This document shows, piece after piece, positions 38,601 through 51,700 of a stretch of 64,000 nucleotides of DNA. The first letter of the stretch is position 1. Each line of letters begins with the position of its first letter. This DNA comes from Puffinus mauretanicus (taxonomy: Eukaryota; Chordata; Aves; Procellariiformes; Procellariidae): the NCBI GenBank assembly GCA_023333565.1, contig JAJKFH010001941.1:62001-126000 (forward strand). The letters run 5' to 3'. Below the pieces are notes generated by a model, which was given only the letters and a program-made list of their open reading frames with translations, searched no databases and had not been told where the DNA came from. Position numbers and translations under genes: made by a program.

Positions 38601-41600
38601 CAGAGAGGTAGACCTAATCCTAAATATGTTAGCCTGAACTATGTATCTCCCAGAACTGGAAAATCTTACTCTTCTCCTATTGGGATGAAGTTTAAAAAAA
38701 AAAAAAAAAGAAAAGCCTCACTGCTGTTTTGTTTTGTGGATGAAAAAAGCATTCTGCAGAAGGTTAGCAAAGCTGTATGTTCACCTAGCCATTCACCAGC
38801 AGTACTGCACTTAATCTCTGTTGTTCTTGTGGTACGGTATTCTGGCTGGGATGTTTTTCTCCTCCACCTTTAAAACAATGTTTTAAAATTCTCTTGGCAA
38901 TCATACCATTTATGTTGCATGTAGGAAGGAGGATTTTCAGAGGGCTTCTGGCAACTCACTTTGGAATGGAATATTGAATGACATTTTCCCTAGCAGAGGG
39001 CTATTTCTCTCTCAGATTTAAATTTTCTGACTCTTTTCTTCAAGATACTTGAGCACTTCAATAATTACTATAATTTTTTAATGACAATACTGTTTTGTTG
39101 CTAGGTCCCCTCTCACTAAAATGCCTGAAATGATTGTGTTAAAACTTGCCAGAGATCTTTTCTGAGCGCAGATACCAAGGTGGGTGTCCCATCCTTCTGT
39201 CTTTAAAGGCTAGGAAATGAAGCACGAGAAAATTCTTAACATGATAATGAAAACACTTAAGCAACATTAAATACTGTAGGCAGAGCTAAGCATCTGATTA
39301 TAACAATTTTTACAAAATCTTTAAAAGCTATCTCTTTTTAGCTTTTTAAAATCCTCAGTAGTCCTTACATTTGTGTGGATGTGTATGTGTAACCCACTTG
39401 ACGTCTTGCCTTAGGCATCTCTTTCAACACAGTGTCTTTGGGTCCAATCGTAGAGATTTGTATACTTTAAAATAAAGATCCTTAGTTAAACTTTAAGGAA
39501 TTAGTATAAAGCAGTTTCTGCTTCAAATTCAACCTATTTCAAACTTACGGTACAAGAGTATCAGAGTGGCGCTCTTTTCAAAGGATGTATATTACTGTTT
39601 AGCAGGCATCTTATGTTGTTCTTTATGCCTTGCAAGGACTGTAAGACAAGCTCTTTGCTGTAGAAGCTAATTCATTAGCTTAGATCATAGAGGATTTTTT
39701 TTATAGCAGGTTCTGAGCCAAACATAGTGCACATGCTAATTTAGCATCTAAGTTTTTCCTTCCTAACAATATGATTGAGCCTATTTTGTCTGGACATGCT
39801 CTTTGGTCTGGAATGATGAGTAACGTTCATTCAGCAAGAGAAAATTGTTGAACTCTTTCAGTGAAATACAATAGAAAATTGTTTCTTGCAGAACTCTGTA
39901 AGTGACAGCCATTTATATCAGATTCAGCAGCGTATGACTAATTTTTTTATCATCGTAGCAGCAAAAACATGACCATTTTCATTTATAAATGGGGGTTAAA
40001 TAGAGACACATCATGTTTTACTTATAACATGTCAAGTCACTAGGAGCTTACTCAGTGATGAAAAAAATATTAACCGGGTTTTTTTTCTTTCCCTTTGGAA
40101 CTGGCTGGTATTGGTAGTGGTGTCACATCCATGGAAAGGGGAGCTGGTCAGATTTCCAGCAGGGTTTAGCTCTTCTCTCATCCAGTGCATAGCAGCCTTA
40201 CCCCATAGATAATTCAGAGTCTAGAGTACTTTTCTTTACTCTGTAAAGGGTATTCAAAAATAAGGTATATTAAGCTAGGTAAAAGGAATTCAGTATTCAT
40301 AAGTATATTTTTTCCTTCCCTTCCCCCCCTCTTTTTTTAACTCTTTAACCATTTCTTTACTCTTTTACCTTATTGTGAAATTCACTCTTAGCTTTCAACA
40401 CTTAGTTCATTGCTTTTCTTTTTTCCAGATGCATAGTGTGGGGAAATCTTACAATCTGCATAAATGGAAAATTTCAGAACCTTTAGTCATGAATTTTTAA
40501 ACAGAATGAAACCAATCTATTTAAATCTATGTATAGAAATTAAATATTTTCAGTGGCCTCAAGTAGTAAAAAGGAATGATGAACTTCCAGTTCACAAAAT
40601 GAATTTGATGAGGATGCATGTTCTACCATTGCAAATTAGAAAATTTTACATCTCTCTCTCACATTCTTCTTACAGAATATTTGGAAAGTATCCTATTACA
40701 TTTAGCCATATATACCAGGTGACGTGCTGTAAGTGCCAGAATAGTACTGTAATTGTTTATATAGCTAGTGATGTTGTGTATAAATACAGACAACAGGCTG
40801 AAGATTTTTTTAAATTAATAGTTTGTTCACATTTCTTGACTTTTTTCTAAAAAGAGAAGCAATTAAAACGTAAACATAATGATTTCTTTTCTTTATAGTT
40901 GAAAAAGAAAGGACTAGGAAGAAGAAAATGAATTTCCATGACAGTCCTTGTTTTTGGAGCCAGTAACTGTTTGCTGCCCATGGAGTTTTTTCTGTAATGT
41001 TTTAAAACTGACATGTCTTTTACTATTCTCTATGTTATAGTAAATGAAGAATAAATTGACTTATTCTAAAGCAAAGATACTGATTATGTACAAAGGTAAT
41101 ATTCCCTACCAAGTCATAACTTTTAGTGGGAGAATATTGTGCTGAACACAAGATGACAATTGTAATTTCCTTATTGAATCTTTTAAGAATGTAGATGGTT
41201 AAAAATAAATCATTATACTTTCTGCTTTCTGGTGTTATGCGTTCAATATCAGATTTCTTTTCTTGTACATTCATTGTTAGGTGTATGAAACTGTAAATGA
41301 ATGACTGTGTTTATAAGAACTATGATATGTATGCTGTGGACCATGAACCACTGGAGGGATTTTAAAGAGAAATTTATGGGCATATAACAAAAAAACCGAA
41401 CTAGGAATTTGCTTGAAAATTCAATGGACATTAACTCCACTCAATATCGCTATTCAAATTGAAGAAGAAAAAATTTTATGGAGAATATCAACAAAAGGTT
41501 ATCAGATCTGACACTGATGAACTATGAATTGATGCCAAATAAGCAGGGATCTTCTTTTACCACTTCTTTTTATCCACTTAGGGAGTTATTTGTGTATCTG

Positions 41601-41689
41601 TCATGCTTTCATAAGCATTTCCTATTCCCCCACAATATCCCTTGTGCCTGGAGTGTTTTATGTACCTAAAAGCAGGCAAAGCCTTACTG
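35700..41689. other. AT-rich non-coding stretch
   Basis: No supported gene. ORFs at 36565-36873 (minus), 36956-37252 (plus) and 40464-40850 (plus) have no domains or strong splice context. An A-run at about 38696-38709 lies inside the ORF at 38580-38873, arguing against coding. It contains a small tandem duplication (36244-36292). Confidence 0.55.
36244..36292. repeat. Two-copy tandem duplication, about 25 bp unit
   Basis: GTATCATTACAG followed by GAAACACTTA occurs at 36244 and at 36270, head to tail. Confidence 0.8.
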
Positions 41690-42150
41690 GTGTTTCCCAA
41701 AGTGCCGAAGCAGGTTTGCTGTTTGATAGAAGGAGTGCAATCTATCAAAGCAGTTGAGAAAAGTCCGCTATAAATCTGCCTGCATCCTTAATCATTAAAA
41801 AGAATAATACATCTGGCCCTATAAGCCCATTTATCATTTCCCGATATCTCTGCCTTTTAACAGAGAGCTGTTATATATCTAAACTAGTCTATAGTCTCAG
41901 TTTGTAGTCTATTCTGCATTAAATTCTATAGCAGAATGAATTGGCTGATACACTCTGTCACAGCTGACCTCAATGGGGAGCTGCAATCAGTCTAATTAGA
42001 ACAATGGAGCTTAAATTTCCCTAGACATGAACTTCTCCAGGAAGCAAGATGACAACTGCAAGAAGTTCAAATTGCTCTTTATGCTGCATCTGAAATCAAA
42101 GAGTGCCAACAAAAAAAGGAAGATGGGATTACTGTATTCACTTGATTTCT
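41690..42150. promoter_or_regulatory. Candidate conserved non-coding (enhancer-like) element
   Basis: This block contains closely spaced sites of several developmental factor classes: CTGTCA (Meis/TGIF type), CAGCTG (E-box), TGACCTC (nuclear receptor half-site), TAATTAG (homeodomain) and GAACAATGG (SOX type), all within about 41957-42010. It has no ORF and no repeat signature. The look is that of conserved elements in vertebrate gene deserts, but conservation cannot be measured from one sequence. Confidence 0.3.
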
Positions 42151-45100
42151 GTTAACTTGAGTGGATGAGGCTTACTATGAAGCACTACTCCACAAATTAA
42201 ATGACATATAAAGCATACAAAAAGCAGTAATTAAAGGAGGCCAAGATAAACTTAATTCATCTCATATTTAGTCTTCTCTAAATTGTTCTATTACACTTTA
42301 TTGTTTCCATCTTTACCCATTTTGACATCAGTAAAAATGTATGCATTGAGATCCAGTATTTGACTTATGACACTTTTTATTTTCACAAAGAGATAAAATG
42401 AATAACGTAACAAAATTAGATTTCAATTCAGCAACATAGCCGTGTGCATTTTTAAGCCTAATAACTGATTATGCCTTATTGATTTTTTCAAACATAATCT
42501 GTTATACTAAACTGAGGTCATAATTTTCTTTGAAGTTAGATATTGATTTTTACAATGGCATGTGCTATATAATATGTTAATAAATTGTTATTATGTCAAT
42601 TATTATTATTTTCCCCAAAAGTGATACACCAGAGAAGCATAAGGAAAACAAATATTAGAAGTAGAAGTGAGCAAAGTCTGTAATATTAAAGAATTCATTT
42701 ATACACTATATCATAATTATGGATTTTGTAAAATGAGCATTGCCATTCATAGACAACACAGTAGCCTACAACTTGTGGCAGTAAAAATTATAACATCTAA
42801 TTTTACCACCTATGATGTATTTTACCATTAAGAAGAGTTCTCTGAAACATAAACAAACCTCATAAGGATGATAGGTTTGATTTCGTTCAACAGATTGTAA
42901 AGACTGTGAGGACATTTCAGCCTGTTTTTAAACAGCTACTTGATTTTTCAAAAGGGGAATCTTAAATATTATTTGAAATTATTGTAGTAAGCAATTGAAT
43001 GCTAAGAAATCTGTATATGTCTTTGAGTAACTCAGGTATAAATGAATCAGAAAGAAATCTGGTGAAGTTAGAGTACTGTATTATATCAACCATCCTATAC
43101 ACCTACCCATCTTTTCACAATAGTAACAATTTTTTTAATACCAAGATATCTGAGAATTGTTCTGTAATGGTCATTTTAGGATGTATTTATCTTTTTTTTT
43201 TTTGACCTGCAGTAACTGGCTTTTCTTATTTGTGTGATTCTGCTGGAGTCTGATAGGAAGGCAAGGTCTAGCTAGGTCTTCACTTTGTATTGAAGTCACT
43301 ATAATTGAAAAGAAAGGGGCATAATCTGAAAACAAGATGAAAATTTCTACATTAGTTATGAACAAAATTATCTTTGTCCCAAGATTCACTCTTGAGGGTA
43401 GCAGCTTGGCTGTTCCAGGGGGATGTAACTATCACGGGAAGAGAAAACTGTTCATAGAAGTAATGTGGGAAAATTCTGTGAAGGTATTGAAGATGAAGAG
43501 TGAAACTTTGCATGCAATTCAGAATTATTTGGGGAATTAATAAAGATAGTGCAACACAGATTCGGGATTTCTGATCAGATGCGCTATATCCATCCCTCAT
43601 CAGTTCTGAATTCTTTAGGAACATGAAGATGAATCTTCAGTTTATCAGGCAGGTAATTTATTGGACTTTAAACTATATGTATTTGGTCATGCCTTATTAG
43701 AATAAAGTAGATGGATAATTTTTAATGCTATCAGTGTTAACTGATCGTCCACTTCTGAAAGTGACTGAATCAAATGGAGTCATGAAACAGATATCAATCA
43801 AGTCCAAGCTGGCCTTATAGCGTGCAATGTAGTGCGTTTTCATACAATTTAATATGCAACACAAGTGATACTACTTTGATGTTACCAAGCACATACAGAA
43901 TTCAGTTTATACTTTTCAGACTACTATGTCATCACTGACTATTTAGCTAACTAAATGCAAATGCAGAAAAAGGTGATTATGCTTTAAGCATTTTATTATT
44001 CTAAATATCATTTATTAAAAAAAGAAAGAATAGCCAGTCAAATCCTTGCCAAAGAAATCAGAAAACAACTGGTGTCTTAAAAGTGTGTGGATTTATTTAT
44101 TTATTTATAGTAATGAACTATAAATCAGCTATAGACCATTATCAATGTCATATTGTAAAGTCATGATCTTGATTTCATCTTCAACTTCAGTTGTAACCAG
44201 TTTCCAGTTCAAACTGTGATTTACAGGCTGTTCATTAATCCTATCAAGGCAGAAAGGAAGGCGTGGAACATAAATTTAAGAATCAGGAGCACTGAAGGGT
44301 TTAGCAATTTTGGAACTAAAGAAAACCAGAAAGCTGGTGAAACTTCTAAATTCTAAGGATAAGATGAAAAGAACAGGAAAGCTGGATATTCTGTTAACGT
44401 AGCTTAATGTAACGCTCTACACTGAACAGACACACAATATATGTGTATATATGTATATATATGTGTATAGATACACACAGATGCACACAGTGGATTGTTC
44501 TGATGAATGGGATAGGTTTGCTGATAAACTGTCTTCAGAATATTTCTACAACTGTATTACATAATTCTTTAATATGTAATTGTGACAATAAGACTTCTTA
44601 CAGCATTTATAATTCACCCTACTACTAATTTTCCCAAAGGCTGGACATTGCACATGAGGAAATATTTTTGTCACAGTTTAATAGAAGTTCTGTGAAGAAA
44701 AGGTCTGAATCCCTTTCTTTGTGTGTATTTGTGTCTACAAATTTGATTCTCCCCATTGCAGTTCTCTTTAAAACCTCTGTAGAGTGGGAAGACCTTGAAT
44801 CTGGGGGGTTCGTTGCTTCCAGATAATATTTGGAGGCTTCTGTCCTAGTGAAAACCAAGAAGTGAGCAGTGCCTCTGGAGAAATAAAAAACAATAAACTG
44901 CTAACAATCTTACGAAAAATTAAGAAAAAGGACTTAAATTGGGGTGGAGGCTTTTGCTGCTGATTGTTTATCTGAATCAAGTTTGCTGTAACTATTCCTA
45001 TTTCTTTAAGGTTTTTCAACTTGCAAGACTATGCCAGGTAATTCATAGATATAAAGAAATAAATGTGTCACTTTATAGAGCTTGCAATCTCATTTTTACA

Positions 45101-45656
45101 TCTAGACAGTGTTCATTACTTCTCAAAGATTGAATGTTTAGATGTTGATTGGCTAATAGGTGCTCAGTCTAGATAGGCAAGTGTTTGCAATATTCACTTA
45201 ATTGTTCCTTTCACAGTTTCGTTAGAAGGGTTTGGGCCAGCTGTGATGTTAATGCTTGCATGGGTGGGTGTTTATGCAAAGGTCAGCCATTCTGGTAAAA
45301 TGTTATTAGGCTTAGCAATTGCCTTGTGCTTTTCATGAGGTTTGTTGGCACGTAGTATTCTCATCACAGACTTTAGAGCAGACGTTTTTTATAAATTGTA
45401 TACTTTGGTTTGAAAATATTGTATTGTCACAATTATATTATAAATATATAAAATAATATGTTATATTATTTTCTAGAACAAAAGATAATGAAGATGAAAT
45501 GAGGAAGATGGTTATGAGGAAGATGCTATGAGTGAGTGTTCAGATCAAAGCTTTCCAAAGCTCAGCCATATTAAATTAGGGCTTGGACCGAAGCCCAGAT
45601 TTTGCTCTAGTTTCTCTCTCCTCATGAACTAGTGAAGTCTTCCATTCTCATCTAAG
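42151..45656. other. AT-rich non-coding stretch
   Basis: No supported gene. TA/TG-rich simple sequence lies at 44431-44490 and a short TTTA run near 44091-44108. Confidence 0.6.
44431..44490. repeat. AT/GT-rich simple sequence
   Basis: Imperfect alternating TA, TG and CA dinucleotides. Confidence 0.85.
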
Positions 45657-45930
45657 ATGTTTGCTGCAGAGAAACAGAGACAGAGCCTCTTTCTTCAAGT
45701 TCTACTTTCTGTGACTTCTTCCCTGGTGAGTTACAAGATTTATCACCTGTATTCAGCACTCTTCTACACAAGCGTGTAGAAATGTCCCTCATTTCCCAGA
45801 AACCAGAGAAAATCCTGGCCCAAGAGTACATGCCTCCAAAGCAATCCATCCCGCCTGTAGTCCTGCTGATACCTGAGGAGCCCTTGAGGGAAAAGTACAG
45901 ACCACAGGCTGGTCGAGTCGCTCTGGTAAG
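45657..45930 (+). other. Candidate internal coding exon, protein unknown
   Basis: An acceptor-like CATCTAAG preceded by pyrimidine-rich sequence ends at 45656. The frame then stays open for about 90 codons to a donor region holding two overlapping choices, CTG|GTAAGG (after 45925) and AAG|GTACAG (after 45930). The reading is protein-like and proline-rich, with short pieces such as FFPGELQDLSPVF, KPEKILAQEYMPPKQ and PPVVLLIPEEPLREKYRP. The second donor leaves two bases of a codon, exactly the phase needed by the candidate exon at 48308. Unspliced, the frame ends at 45967. The opposite strand is also open, which lowers the weight. No family recognised. Confidence 0.35.
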
Positions 45931-48307
45931 GTACAGACAGTTCAAACTTGATTATTTGCTTCTGTAGACAGTGAAGATTTACACCAATGGTAGTATTTCT
46001 CAGTTAGCACAACAGTGACTGTAAGATTGGGCTCTAGATCTCCTTTGTGAGCTAGAAGGATCCCTTTAAGGATCTCTCTGCTTTCTTGGAATCCTAAATA
46101 ATGCCCTATTTTAAGGGATGTTCTTAATTAAGTGCAGTCTACAGCTCTGATCAATGCACTGTTAATGATTTCTGAATCACTTCTCAAACAGCCCTTTAAT
46201 GTATTCGCTCTGATGATGTAAACCTATTCTTTCCCATTAGAGGCTTCAGGCCATTCATCACTATAGTTAAAGTACAGACAAACATAAAAAAAAGTTTGTG
46301 TAAGAGTTAATCTAACATAATGCCTGCTTGCTAAAAGCACCGAGCCATGTCTCACAACTTTACTTAACAAGGGCCTGTTTAGACAGAAGAAGTACGTGCT
46401 GCAATTCTGAACATCATCACACAGAAATTTTAGGCACGGCTAAAGGAGATCTGAAAATAAGGATCTTTCCATGACCTAATTCTAAAAAACCTGAAGGAAG
46501 AGAAGATTTCTGCCCAGGCTGTTCCTGCATGTCTATAGCCATCAGGAGTTTTCTGTTCGGTGGGCTGTCACCAGCCCACCCCTCTCCCTGGCTCAGCCCT
46601 CCTGCAGGCTGAGCTGCTATGCCAGAATTCCTTCAGAGCTGGCTGCTTGCAAGCACCGCATTTTGATATGATTTGGACACAATGATTTAGTATTTCTTAG
46701 TACTTCATTATAAGCTGTAACAAACTATAGTTGGCAAGGTTTCCTGCAGCCAAAGAAATCTGGATGAGTTTAACATAATCAGCATAAGCAGAGTAATGTG
46801 ATTTACAGTGTTTTTAGAATAAAGTTATCTTATATTCCCCGATCTGAAAATAAATATCTGTGGACTTTTTATTTTATTTACTTAGATTTCTTGTCCTCCA
46901 CCTAGATTACCAAAGACAGGCCTAGGTGGTAGGCCTAGACAAAAAGCAGTTGCTCTTAAGCAGTGCTAGAGCATCGTCTTCTATCTCCATCCAAATGGTG
47001 GTGAAAGCAGGCGACTTATTTATTTCCCAAGGCTTTTGAGTATTTCTGCTGTATTGCAATGATTCAGTTACCCTATTGGTTCTTACTTAATGCTGCCTAC
47101 TACATGTTATTTTGGGTTATCTTCTCTTTAGTTTCTCTGCTATTTTTCCATCAGTCGCTAGTTTCAGATCTTCATACACTAGGGCTCCAGGAAAAATGAA
47201 ATTATATCTCTTACTAAAACTTTCTAAATGCTGTGATGTAAAATAAGAATATACCATTACATCTTGGGCATTTCCTTGGGCATCTTCCATTTTGGCTCCA
47301 TAATATCTTTCAAAACTTATTTGTCAGTTCAGTAGTAGGTATTAATTGGTTGAAACAATACCTATTTCACATATATCCCTTGAAAGACAAATTAAATAAA
47401 CAACCAAAAAGATGCTAGTAGTAGGATTGTTATTTGAGTCTTTTCATGTGATAGCCTCTGTCAAAATGTGTTAAAAGCTTAAAGCCATAAATCCCTGTAG
47501 CATTTATACACAGCAGGCAAAAATATATCAAGGTCCTGTGCGAGTCTTTGTAATTTTACCTCTGTGCAAATCAGTGGGGTTGTTTTGAATCTAAACTGAA
47601 CTTGAATGTGAAGGAAAAACGTAGGAAATCAACTACAGAGCTGACAATAGAGAGAACAAGTGCCTGAGGAAAATCCTGAGGAGAGCCTAGAATAAGTGCT
47701 ACCCTATAATTTTCAGAACTATAATTATTTCTGAGAGATTGATGGTGCACACAGAAAAGAACATTTCATCATCTATGATATGATACTTTATATTACTGGA
47801 TCATCTTTATGCAGAAACAGAGTTTAGAGCATTAGTAACATCATAACATTTTTTTTCATTAATAGATTATGAACATGGTGCAATTTGACTGCTTTCGAGT
47901 AAAACAGTTTCACAGTAACACCATCTGCTAACACTGATGCAACTCTTTCCTAGATCTGCATGGGTATTTTCATGGCAGAACTTAATGAAATAGAATAAAA
48001 TGTCACGCAGAGTCACTGCTGACTGTAATTACAATCCTGGATTACAAGCTTTACAATCCCCAAAAGCTAAATATTATAGCAAATTCAGTGGGTTTATTGT
48101 AACTTTTTATTATTGCTATTCCATTTCATTTACCTTGTTATGTGTTTAAAATACCTGTAGGTATAATTTTTGGGAAACGTCCCAGTGAGAAACCTTGACG
48201 ATAAAGGGATACTGAGACATTGAAGTAACGGCATCTTATCTTCCCGAACTGCTGCAGTAATTATTAGACAGTAATTGAGGGCGGTCATCCTTTGTTCTTC
48301 CATCCAG
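45931..48307. other. AT-rich stretch between exon candidates
   Basis: If both flanking exon candidates are real and adjacent, this is an intron of about 2.4 kb. It contains two adjacent GC-rich hairpins (46559-46614). Near 48020-48050 it has homeodomain-type sites, TGTAATTACAATCC and GGATTA. Confidence 0.4.
46559..46614. repeat. Two adjacent perfect-stem inverted repeats
   Basis: GGTGGGCT (46559-46566) pairs with AGCCCACC (46573-46580) over a 6-base loop. Ten bases on, GCTCAGCC (46591-46598) pairs with GGCTGAGC (46607-46614) over an 8-base loop. Both stems are GC-rich within AT-rich surroundings. Confidence 0.7.
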
Positions 48308-48377
48308 GCATCTGATTTTTTTGAGTCAGCTGCAATCTGATCTGGAGAACTCAGTGCGGCAGAAACTGCTGTACGAG
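48308..48377 (+). other. Candidate coding exon, 23 codons, protein unknown
   Basis: A pyrimidine-rich acceptor (TTTGTTCTTCCATCCAG) ends at 48307. One base completes a codon and 23 codons follow, including QLQSDLENSVRQKLLYE, a helical coiled-coil-like reading, up to a possible donor GAG|GTGGTG after 48377. The entry phase fits the exon at 45657-45930 if its second donor is used. If no donor is used here the frame runs on to a stop at 48576-48578 in less protein-like sequence. The donor is weak. No family recognised. Confidence 0.33.
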
Positions 48378-48502
48378 GTGGTGACCTTCTCCTCTCTTGG
48401 TCCTCTGGAGTACGGGACTTCCTACACCCTGCCTATGGGAAGTGTGGGGATAACCCCGTCCCTCACCACTCACACCTGGTTGTACCCCTCTTTCCCCCCC
48501 AG

Positions 48503-48712
48503 CACCTGGAGAGAAGGAGTCCTGCTTTCAGAGAAGGGAGGGATCCTGCCTCACGTCCCACTCCTCTTGTCGCTGTAGAGAACAGCAGCTATGCAGGCAG
48601 TGTTACTGGTAGACCCTGCTTTGGGAAGGGAGAGGTGCGGAGGCAGAAGCGGGGCTGGTGCAATGCAGCAGTGCGCAGGGCTGTTTGTAAACAGGCACAG
48701 GACTTGTGTTGA
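48503..48712 (+). other. Candidate last exon, 69 codons, protein unknown
   Basis: A very strong acceptor (CCCCTCTTTCCCCCCCAG) ends at 48502. The phase-0 frame, compatible with an exon ending at 48377, stays open for 69 codons (HLERRSPAFREGRDPA, then SSYAGSVTGRPCFGKG, then a basic Cys-containing tail) to TGA at 48710-48712. It has no methionine. The implied intron would be only 125 bp. The local GC content is raised, so an opening of this size carries little weight alone. Confidence 0.22.
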
Positions 48713-51700
48713 CCTTACAGTGAGACGTTGGTAGCGTGAGCATCCCACCGTTTTGGTATTGTTTACATTTAAAAGTGTAATACTGCCATAGGTCTATTGT
48801 TCATATTTACCGGGATAATACATAAACAGTAAGAGGGGCTGCAATATGTCTGCAGAGACTTTCGCACAGTGATCATTTTTGTAACATGTACTACTGAATT
48901 TTCATGCAACAGATATAACCAGCAAAATTAAATAAAAACATTAAAAAAGGGTCTATGATTTACTAAAATACTCTGAACATTTCCATTTGAGTCTTGTTAT
49001 ACAGGTGCCAAAAAAATATAACAATGCTGTTAAGTATTGCAAGAACAGTGACATTTTAAGCAAGTCATGAGTGATGTTTTAGAGAGCACGTTGAGGAGGC
49101 AGGAAAGCAGCTACTTGTGTGTATTATTATCTGCTATTAATAATATACCGCTTTTGAAAAAGGAATATTCATTGCCGTAGCAATAAGTGGATGACAATTT
49201 TCAAAAACATCCCACTGGCAAAGAAGGTCACAGAGGACTGGCCAACTATCACCTATGTGCCTTTAAAAATACACTTCTCCAAGTTAAATTAACATAATGC
49301 AGCACATAGCAACCATGAGTGTAGCAGTTTTGAATGTGTCTTGTCAGCGTGATTTTGTTTTGCTTTTGTCACCCCTGCTCATGATGAGACAGGAAACGAG
49401 AAGGAGAAAATTATATCAAAGCTGAACCGTTGAAAGCTATCCAGAAGTGAAGTTTGAGAAGAGAGGAAAATGGAGAGGAGGTTGCTTGCCTCAGAGAAAG
49501 AAGGGAGGACGCAAACATAAAGGCGGCTGTGGAAAAAAGGGGAAGAATGGGGCATGATGATGAGCCGTGCGCAAACCTCTGAAAGCAAAGCTGAGATGAG
49601 GCAATGAAGAGCCACAACAGTGGCCATGCAGATGAGGATTATAAATTGGATATGGAGGAAAAAAAAAAGGTATTTCTACAGAAGTAGTTTTGTTCTTCGT
49701 CTTGACAATCTGTACAGTCCGCTCTGATGCCAAATTTGCACTTATACTTGATGTTTGAGAAGGAATCAGAGACATCAAGTATGTTGTAAGCGGAACCATG
49801 TTTTAAATGAAAGGCAGTTCCTAACAGCAGAAAGGCAGCAGCTTCTGCGGCAGTAACTAACAGCGGGAGTGCTGCTATACCCCTTCATGCAAAATGCAGC
49901 TGATGATAAACTACTTGTAGATGTGGTTTAACTGTCACCTTACATATTCCTCCAAGACTGTTGGCCTAAAAAATCAATGCATTTTATTGATATCTGTAAG
50001 GAGTGTTATTAAAAGGTAGTCATAGAGCTTTTCCCCTTACCTTGATTGTCAGTAACATTAAAAAAAAAAAAGCTCATATTGGATTTTCTTTTTCTCAAGT
50101 CCAAACTGTGAACTGAAGCAGGCAGTTTGACTCCACGCTGAAAATGTTGGGAAGCCCTTATAGTCTGGACAGTATCACCCAGACAATACCCAAGGGGGAG
50201 GGGGAAGAAACACATTTTACAAAACGAAATATTTCTGACTTTTAACTCCCAGCTCCTGCTCTTGTTAGTGAAATTTAAAGTTCTTTCCTGATTTTTTTTT
50301 TTTGGGAGGGGCGGGGGGCAGGGAGCAGGGAGGGGGCTGATTCTTTGACTGCTTTTGATGCTGGAGCTAAAGCTCAGTATCTTTCACTTAAGTGCTACCA
50401 GCTGAATCAGCAGTAGTTGAACCAGGGAAACAGAACATATTTGCTGAATGTAGCTGCTTTTGTTCCCCTTCCCCTCAGGTTCACCACATAAAATGGTCGT
50501 TCTTTCTCATCTGATGTAATTTCTCTTATACATGTGAAGGGAGTGCAAAGTGCAATCTAGTTTGGCAACCTTGAAGTTACATTAATAGTATATAATATAA
50601 TGATTGATATATATCATATGTGATGAGAAAGATATATATCTCATAGCTTATTTGCCCAAATTAGCTATAAATTAAACCAGAAAAATTCAGTGCAACAGCC
50701 TGTCACCAAGAATATCTTCAGTGAGGATTCTTAAATTATGCCAGAGAGTCTTTCTCCATATGTGGATTTTCAATATTTCAGCCACAAAAATGTTTCTCAA
50801 GACACAAACTGTTATGTTGTCCTCAGTCAGGTTTCTCAAGTGAGACAGGTTTTTTATGAACCAGCCATAACATTCCTACTGGATATTAGACTTTTTTCAG
50901 TCCATTGCTTCACTGAGGTAAAAAATACGCTTTATATCATATTGTGGTCATGTAGTCTGCTGGGACATTACGTTATATTTGATTGTTGACTAAAATCTAC
51001 AGTGTTAGAGCAAAACCGTCCAAAAAGGCTTGAATTTGTTACCTTATTTATATACAGTGTCATAAATATTATACAGAAATATTGATTTGTTCTGAAAGTT
51101 TGTGTCAAAATATCTACATTAAACATACATAGTAAGCAAGAAAGCAAATCCAGTTCTGAAACTTTACTGTGCTAGAAATTACTTTGTATTGTTATCTTCC
51201 AGAACTTCAACTAAATTTAAGAATTTCCAAGTATAGGCTAATTAGCACTGCAGTTTGGATGCTGAACAAGACTATTAAGTTGTTAAGGTGGGAAGTGAGT
51301 GTAAGACAAACTTAGAAGTTCACATGAATAAAGATGAGAGTCAATTTTAGTTTCACTAATCTTCCGTAATGACTCTGTGCTGCCAAATGTTACAATATTT
51401 ACTGTCTTCACAGGCAAAAATACTTCAAAACAAATTCCAAAATATTAAACTTCTACAAACAGGAAGAGTTAAACATCTTTTCTGTGAAATTTATGAGTGG
51501 TCTTAACACTTATTTCATGTTCAATCTCTTCTATTTCTCATATCAATCTCTGCCCTTTGTCTTTTTTTTAATGTATTCTTCGTATTTTTTATGTTTAGTT
51601 TTGTTTACTTATCTTCTATTTTTATAGCCATCTATATTTGTCTTACCACTTTGCTAATGCACTGCTACTTCTCCTCATACTAATGCAGTAAGAGTGAACT

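Noticed and set aside
49379..49799. Three overlapping minus-strand ORFs as a gene
   Set aside because: The plus strand is purine-rich here, so stops are rare in all minus-strand frames; none has a domain.
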